A stretch of DNA of 64,000 bases from NCBI GenBank assembly GCA_041687455.1, contig JAWLBY010000012.1:1-64000 (forward strand), given 5' to 3'. This document shows, one piece after another, positions 59,690-64,000 of the stretch. This DNA comes from JAWLBY01 sp041687455. GTDB lineage: Bacteria > Pseudomonadota > Gammaproteobacteria > Xanthomonadales > Xanthomonadaceae. The notes under the pieces are model-generated. The model saw nothing but the letters and a program-made list of their open reading frames with translations, was not told where the DNA came from and made no database searches. The number at the start of each line of letters is the position of its first letter. Within the stretch, counting starts at the first letter, position 1. Both the position numbers and the translations under genes were made by a program.

Positions 59690-61800
59690 GGGCGATCGCG
59701 TGGGTCTGCATCAGCGTCGCCGCGGCTGCCTCTGCGCTGACCTCCGGCTCGGCAGCAGCCTCTCCCTGTAGTGACGCGCCCACCGAGACGCTCTCGCTTC
59801 GTTACGAAACCAGGCCCGCCTGGGGCGAGGAGGTTGCTCCCAACGGAGCTGCCACCGTGCACGCCACGGACGAAGCGCTCGTGGTCTGCGCTGCGGTCGA
59901 CGCCAGCTCGATCAATGCCAGCCGGGCCCCTCACGACAAGACCGCGCTCGACGACCACGTCACGGTCTACGTGCGGCCACCGCAGGCGCAGTACGCGTAC
60001 GCGTTCGGGGTCAACGCAGCAGGGGCCACCCGCGACGCAATCGTCTCCAGCACCACCCTGGACAACCAGAAATGGACGGGCGAGTGGACGAGCAGCGCGG
60101 AGCCGACTCCCCACGGGTACGCCGTGTCGTTCGTGATTCCGTGGCGGACCATCAACCTCAGCGAACCGACCGACATTGGGCTCCTCGTGGAGCAGGAAAC
60201 GACCACCGGACGCAAGGCGCGCTATAGCTCTGCGCCGATCGACATCCGCCTTCCGTGTTTCGAGTGCCAGTTCCCGTCGATCGCCGTCGATCCTTCGCTA
60301 CCGAGCTCGGACGATGACCGTGCGGAGGTTCAGTGGCTGCCGTACGCCATCGGGTACACCGAGACACGGCGCAATCCGTTCACCAGCGACGTTGTGAGCG
60401 AGGCGTCCGAGTACGACGTGGGACTCGACGTTTCGGCCAAATTCCGTGGTGGTAGCACGGCGGCGCTGACGCTGAATCCGGATTTCTCCGACATCGAGTC
60501 GGACCGGTTCGTGTCGTCGCTCAACCGGCGTTTCGCCGCCACCTACGCAGAGCACCGTCCGTTCTTCACGCGCGAAGCGGGTGCCTTTCAGGATCCTCTC
60601 GGCCTCGTCTACACGCGAGCGATTCGGAACCCCAACGTGGGCGTCCAGTTCGTCAGGCGGACTCCAACCTCATCCCAGGCGCTCCTGCTCGTCGACGACG
60701 ATACGACGACGTACCGCGAACTGGGCAGCAGCAGCTCGTATGAAGTGACGCTGCCGACGCGCTCGTGGAACATCGTCCATCGCTTCATCGAAGCGCTTGA
60801 TGATGACGGCTCCTCGTGGGGAACATTTGCTACGGCACGCGCCACCGACGGCTACACGAATGCGGTCGCTGCCGTGGACGGCCGGTGGGCCTCCGGTGCG
60901 CAGAGCCTGACCGCCGAAATCGTGGGAACGCACTCCGCGATCGACACCGGGTCGGAGCATGCGTCAGCAACAGGCTATGGCGCTTTCGTGGCCCACCGGT
61001 ATGCAAACGGCGCATACGAAGCGGTCACGTCGGCAACGGCGTTCAGCGACGACTTCCGACCTGACCTCAGTAGCGGAGTTCGGGTGGGCACGCAGTCCGC
61101 ATCGCACGCATCGACGTGGACGGTGGTCCGATCGCAGGGCGCGCAGTATCAGGTCGGCGTCTCGTCGGGCGCGACTGTCGACGGCTCGACCCTGCTCGAC
61201 GGGGACCTCGGGCTCAGCGCAAGCGTTGGATTCACCAACGGGATGACGCTTACAGGCGCGGTGGGAACCATGACGTCGCGCGTCGATGACGATCTGATCA
61301 ATGGATCGCTTGCGTCGATTACCGTCGACAGCACGCTGGGCCCCTATCTCTTCGCGGCCGGAAGTGTCGGTGTGGGGTCGAGTCCTGACTACGACCTCGG
61401 CGTCGACGGGCGGGTCGAACAGGCCAGCGTGCTGCTCATCCTGCAGGGCTTCGAGTCAGTCGACACCTCGGTTTCGGCGACCCACGACTCCTTGAGCCTC
61501 CCGGGCGGGGGCGGCTACACCATCAAGACCGCGACGCTGAAGGTCGGCGTGCATCCGACCAAGAAGCAGCACATCACACTGTTTGTCAATGGGGCGCGGT
61601 TCGAAGACTATCGCGATACGAGCGTTCCGCGCGGTGAACCCGATGACCTTGTGCAGTACCAGCTGCGCTACACCTATGAGCCAGGTCGGTTCACACGGCT
61701 GATCCTCGGTCTATCGAGCAGCGGCGTTGGGGGGTTCGGTATCGACGGCATCGCCATGACGCGCCGCTTGGGATTCGCCAAGCTGGTTGTCGACTTTTAG
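59686..61800 (+). CDS. DUF5916-like carbohydrate-binding/beta-barrel protein
   Basis: 704 residues from ATG 59686, which overlaps the ABC stop. Signal peptide (IAWVCISVAAAASALTSGSA). Residues 30-190 look like the CBM9-type N-terminal domain, and SLNPDFSDIESD-like sequence (TLNPDFSDIESDRFVSSLNR, then HRPFFTREAGAF) is the DUF5916 signature. The C-terminal 400 residues alternate as beta strands ending FAKLVVDF, as in an outer-membrane barrel. Function in the family is unclear. Coupling to an exporter gene suggests a former secretion locus. Confidence 0.75.
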   Translation: MRAIAWVCISVAAAASALTSGSAAASPCSDAPTETLSLRYETRPAWGEEVAPNGAATVHATDEALVVCAAVDASSINASRAPHDKTALDDHVTVYVRPPQAQYAYAFGVNAAGATRDAIVSSTTLDNQKWTGEWTSSAEPTPHGYAVSFVIPWRTINLSEPTDIGLLVEQETTTGRKARYSSAPIDIRLPCFECQFPSIAVDPSLPSSDDDRAEVQWLPYAIGYTETRRNPFTSDVVSEASEYDVGLDVSAKFRGGSTAALTLNPDFSDIESDRFVSSLNRRFAATYAEHRPFFTREAGAFQDPLGLVYTRAIRNPNVGVQFVRRTPTSSQALLLVDDDTTTYRELGSSSSYEVTLPTRSWNIVHRFIEALDDDGSSWGTFATARATDGYTNAVAAVDGRWASGAQSLTAEIVGTHSAIDTGSEHASATGYGAFVAHRYANGAYEAVTSATAFSDDFRPDLSSGVRVGTQSASHASTWTVVRSQGAQYQVGVSSGATVDGSTLLDGDLGLSASVGFTNGMTLTGAVGTMTSRVDDDLINGSLASITVDSTLGPYLFAAGSVGVGSSPDYDLGVDGRVEQASVLLILQGFESVDTSVSATHDSLSLPGGGGYTIKTATLKVGVHPTKKQHITLFVNGARFEDYRDTSVPRGEPDDLVQYQLRYTYEPGRFTRLILGLSSSGVGGFGIDGIAMTRRLGFAKLVVDF

Positions 61801-62185
61801 CAAGTCTTAGACGCACATGCAGTGCACCACACGTACTGAAGTGAGCCAGATGCGCCGGACTTGTGTGGCCGCCGCCGGGCCGTTGACAACAATGGTGAGG
61901 GGACTGGACGCTCAGCGCAGACAGCGTGCCCGTGCCGATCAACCTCCGGTATCAGAAAAACTTCGCACCCCGTCCGACCAGGCGAGCACTCAGTTGCCGC
62001 CCGCCTGCCCTGTCAACTCGCCTACCACCCGAATTTCGCAGCGAATCCGCCGAACGGAATAGAGCAGCTTGATTTTGGTGCCAAGCCAACGCCAATGGCC
62101 CATTTGATCAGGTATGGGGCGGACATTGCAGAACTCCTCTCATCGTTAGTACCTGGCCATGGCAATCGCTGCGTCCCGAACATAA
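61801..62185. other. non-coding stretch
   Basis: Between the DUF5916 gene and the next minus-strand gene. I see no coding frame, strong hairpin or repeat here. Confidence 0.4.
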
Positions 62186-62611
62186 TCAAGCTGCGTTTGT
62201 CGCCACCGTGGGCTTCTCGGGGCTGTCGATGACATCAAAGCAGGAAGCTGGGTAACGATACTGTTCGCCTGAAGCATCCGTGATCCGGATCCATCCTTCC
62301 TCGTCGAGCCCGCCGAGGTACAGCCTGCCGAGTTCGAGATCATCGGCTGACAGATCGCCCAATTTGGTGATGTCAACACAGCGGTAAAGCGAATAGCCTT
62401 GCGGAAGACCCGACACCTGCCCGCGCTTCACGGCCCGAATCGAGTCCAGCAGCTCCTGACCCAAATCGCGGCCGAGATCGCGCAGCAAGATACTGGCCGT
62501 TGCGACGTCACCTTCGAGGAGCAGCGCTTGCGCTTCCGAAAGGATGGCCATGACGAACTCCGGGTCGCGTTCCATGCGTTCTCGGATGGTGATGAGAAAA
62601 TCACGAGTCAT
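62186..62611 (-). CDS. antitoxin-like N-terminus fused to SH3-like domain
   Basis: 141 residues from the ATG at 62609-62611. The N-terminal 45 residues (MTRDFLITIRERMERDPEFV, SEAQALLLEGDVATASILLR) match the start of small addiction-module regulators, but the helix-turn-helix that should follow is missing. The C-terminal 60 residues match the small gene at 609-887 (LSADDLELGRLYLGG, YRYPASCFDVI). It joins in one protein two modules found separately at the left end (1174-1347 and 609-887), so those may be remnants of the same gene type. Confidence 0.55.
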   Translation of the reverse strand: MTRDFLITIRERMERDPEFVMAILSEAQALLLEGDVATASILLRDLGRDLGQELLDSIRAVKRGQVSGLPQGYSLYRCVDITKLGDLSADDLELGRLYLGGLDEEGWIRITDASGEQYRYPASCFDVIDSPEKPTVATNAA

Positions 62612-62780
62612 CGAACTATCACCCGGATCACGCATATCTGTTGCCAACGCAAGGTCCAGTGGATTTGAGGAGGCTCCGGTGTCCGTTGGCGCGGATTGAA
62701 AATAGACCGCAAGCGTCGCTTGCTACGCATTCTCATGAACTCGCGAGCGCGCCAATCGCCACGTCGCACATGCAACACAG

Positions 62781-62799
62781 CGATAAGGGGAACTTATCG
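62781..62799 (+). repeat. candidate recombinase core site 7
   Basis: CGATAA, spacer GGGGAAC, TTATCG: perfect arms, same orientation as sites 1 and 2. It lies between two minus-strand genes, 20 bp from the stop of 62820-63272. Confidence 0.5.
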
Positions 62800-62819
62800 T
62801 GGCGAAAAAGCGCTGCTCG

Positions 62820-63272
62820 CTACTCATCCGCGATCGTCGGATCGACTCTCCCATGCCTCCCTGCCCATAGCGCCTCCTTCGCTTTCCGATAGAGATGATT
62901 CGAGCCGGTGCCCGACTCACATATTGCTGCCCAGATCACGCCGAACACAATCCACAAGAGCGAGAACGGCTTGAATCCGACGATGGTGTTCAGCGCAATG
63001 CCAAACGCCAGGGGCGCGCCCTGGAAGATCCGCGATACGCGGACCTCCTCAGTCCAGCCACGCACTGCCCGACTGGCGTTCTCGTAGGCATAGCAGCAGA
63101 TCTTTCCAGTCTCATCACGCTCTCCGGCGAGCCGGACATGGTCTCCACGTGAGATCACCCAGGCTTGATCGAGAAACAGTTCGAACGTGTCCTGCCGGTT
63201 ATCGAGCCAGATCTGGACACGGTTTCGGGTCACTGCGCGAAACGCCCGGACACGACCGGATACGACCATCAT
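62820..63272 (-). CDS. small membrane protein with OB-like N-terminus
   Basis: 150 residues. A beta-rich N-terminal 80 residues (VSGRVRAFRAVTRNRVQIWL, SRGDHVRLAGERDE) look OB-fold-like. Two hydrophobic segments (LAFGIALNTIVGF, SLLWIVFGVIWAAI) and a short basic tail follow. This layout is common in uncharacterised integrative-element proteins. Promoter probably at 63273-63342. Confidence 0.55.
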   Translation of the reverse strand: MMVVSGRVRAFRAVTRNRVQIWLDNRQDTFELFLDQAWVISRGDHVRLAGERDETGKICCYAYENASRAVRGWTEEVRVSRIFQGAPLAFGIALNTIVGFKPFSLLWIVFGVIWAAICESGTGSNHLYRKAKEALWAGRHGRVDPTIADE

Positions 63273-63342
63273 CTCAATGCTCCCGCATCAAAGTGCGATA
63301 CGCGCGAATAGATGTGCGCGACACCTACAGCGCAAGAGCGGG

Positions 63343-64000
63343 CTAATCACACAGCGTCCACAGATCCGGTGAATCCCAGACTACGGACGGCTCGAATCCG
63401 CCCGGGCGGAAACCCGGCGACCCAACCTGCTCGGCAAATGACACGCGGATCTGTACCCGGTCATTGTCGGGGCTACGTGCTTCGACATAGCCGATGTAGC
63501 GGATGTCTCCCACCACCTTGCAGATTCGCGCGCCGATCTGGCGACGCGCCGGTGCCTGCTGGCGATGGACCTCGCGCGCCACCTGCTCGCGTTCGTGGGC
63601 CATCTGCGCCTCGATCTCGGCCTTTTGCCGCGCGCGTGCTGCTTCCGTCTGCCTGACAGATCTGGGTTTGAAGCCGTTCGCCGTGGCAAGCGACGGGAAG
63701 TCAGCCCCTTCGAGCGGCTCGACCACGCTGACACCAATTGAAACGTAAACCGGCCCTATCGAAGCGGAACTGCACCCAGCGTACTTGTACATGTCAGCGC
63801 CGCGACCTATCTCAGCCTTGTAGAGCGGAAGATCGCCACTTGCCGCGGTGCACCAGCCCATCTCGAGTACGCCACCGCGTGCTGAACAGTGAGCTTGCAC
63901 CAAGCCAGTGAGTTCTTCGATCGACGCACTTGGCTTCAGACACCAATGGCCGTTGAACATTCGAACGCTCTCGTTCGATGTTGCCTTGGCAAACGGCTCC
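63343..64000 (-). CDS. hypothetical coiled-coil protein, cut by window edge
   Basis: The frame is open from the right edge to 63343 (219 codons in the window); an ATG at 63958-63960 is possible but the frame continues upstream without a stop, so the gene probably starts outside. An N-terminal Cys-containing part (HWCLKPSASIEELTGLVQAH), a charged coiled coil (about 115-150 from that ATG; RARQKAEIEAQMAHEREQV) and a C-terminal beta domain. Unknown family. Confidence 0.5.
   Translation of the reverse strand, partial: EPFAKATSNESVRMFNGHWCLKPSASIEELTGLVQAHCSARGGVLEMGWCTAASGDLPLYKAEIGRGADMYKYAGCSSASIGPVYVSIGVSVVEPLEGADFPSLATANGFKPRSVRQTEAARARQKAEIEAQMAHEREQVAREVHRQQAPARRQIGARICKVVGDIRYIGYVEARSPDNDRVQIRVSFAEQVGSPGFRPGGFEPSVVWDSPDLWTLCD

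Overview
The window is a high-GC defence and accessory island, most likely from a gammaproteobacterium of the Xanthomonadales type. That placement is an impression from codon use, IS families and gene neighbours, not a proven assignment. I saw no rRNA, tRNA, CRISPR array or core housekeeping operon. Almost every segment is a defence module, a toxin-antitoxin or small accessory gene, an IS element or a gene remnant, which fits an integration hotspot.

Left part (1-9117): an IS21-type terminus at the edge, then a recombinase remnant and small genes that occur twice (109-1641 and 5994-6951), as do parts of the genes behind them. Between the copies lies a minus-strand run of unrecognised genes (2080-5574). 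Next come an HNH nuclease with a PD-(D/E)xK-like partner and a decayed type III modification methylase.

Centre-left (9118-31257): a TOTE-type primase-helicase lies divergent from a complete type 2 BREX locus (HTH regulator, pglW, pglX, pglY, pglZ, brxD, brxHI). A three-gene toxin-antitoxin-chaperone module (MqsR-like, MqsA-like, SecB-like) with its own palindrome sits between pglX and pglY.

Centre (31305-38577): a four-gene minus-strand operon combines a class III nucleotide cyclase and a cNMP-binding/TIR effector (Pycsar components) with an E2-E1 fusion and a JAMM protease, which are normally hallmarks of type II CBASS. Behind it are a HEPN-like gene cut by an IS630 element and an IS3 remnant. 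A compact three-gene nuclease cassette follows (38765-40717).

Right part (40864-64000): an endonuclease I remnant cut by a degenerate IS3; a five-gene operon of membrane, coiled-coil, ZorA/ZorB-like and VWA-like proteins (43344-48070), followed by a secreted thermonuclease; GIY-YIG, ParB-like and ORC-like AAA genes; a PhyH dioxygenase between two 95-bp repeats; an HNH gene; YefM/YoeB; a nucleotidyltransferase remnant with its partner; an IS21-truncated ABC ATPase lacking the Walker A lysine; a DUF5916 protein; and small unknowns to the edge.

Two observations tie the region together. First, a 19-bp dyad motif (CGATWA, 7-nt spacer, TWATCG) occurs seven times, at 1610, 6920, 31239, 38735, 40864, 57330 and 62781, mostly at module boundaries; it looks like a tyrosine-recombinase core site and could be the route by which cassettes accumulated. 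Second, the cyclase/E2-E1/JAMM/TIR operon and the chaperone-addicted toxin module inside BREX suggest layered, mutually guarded immunity.
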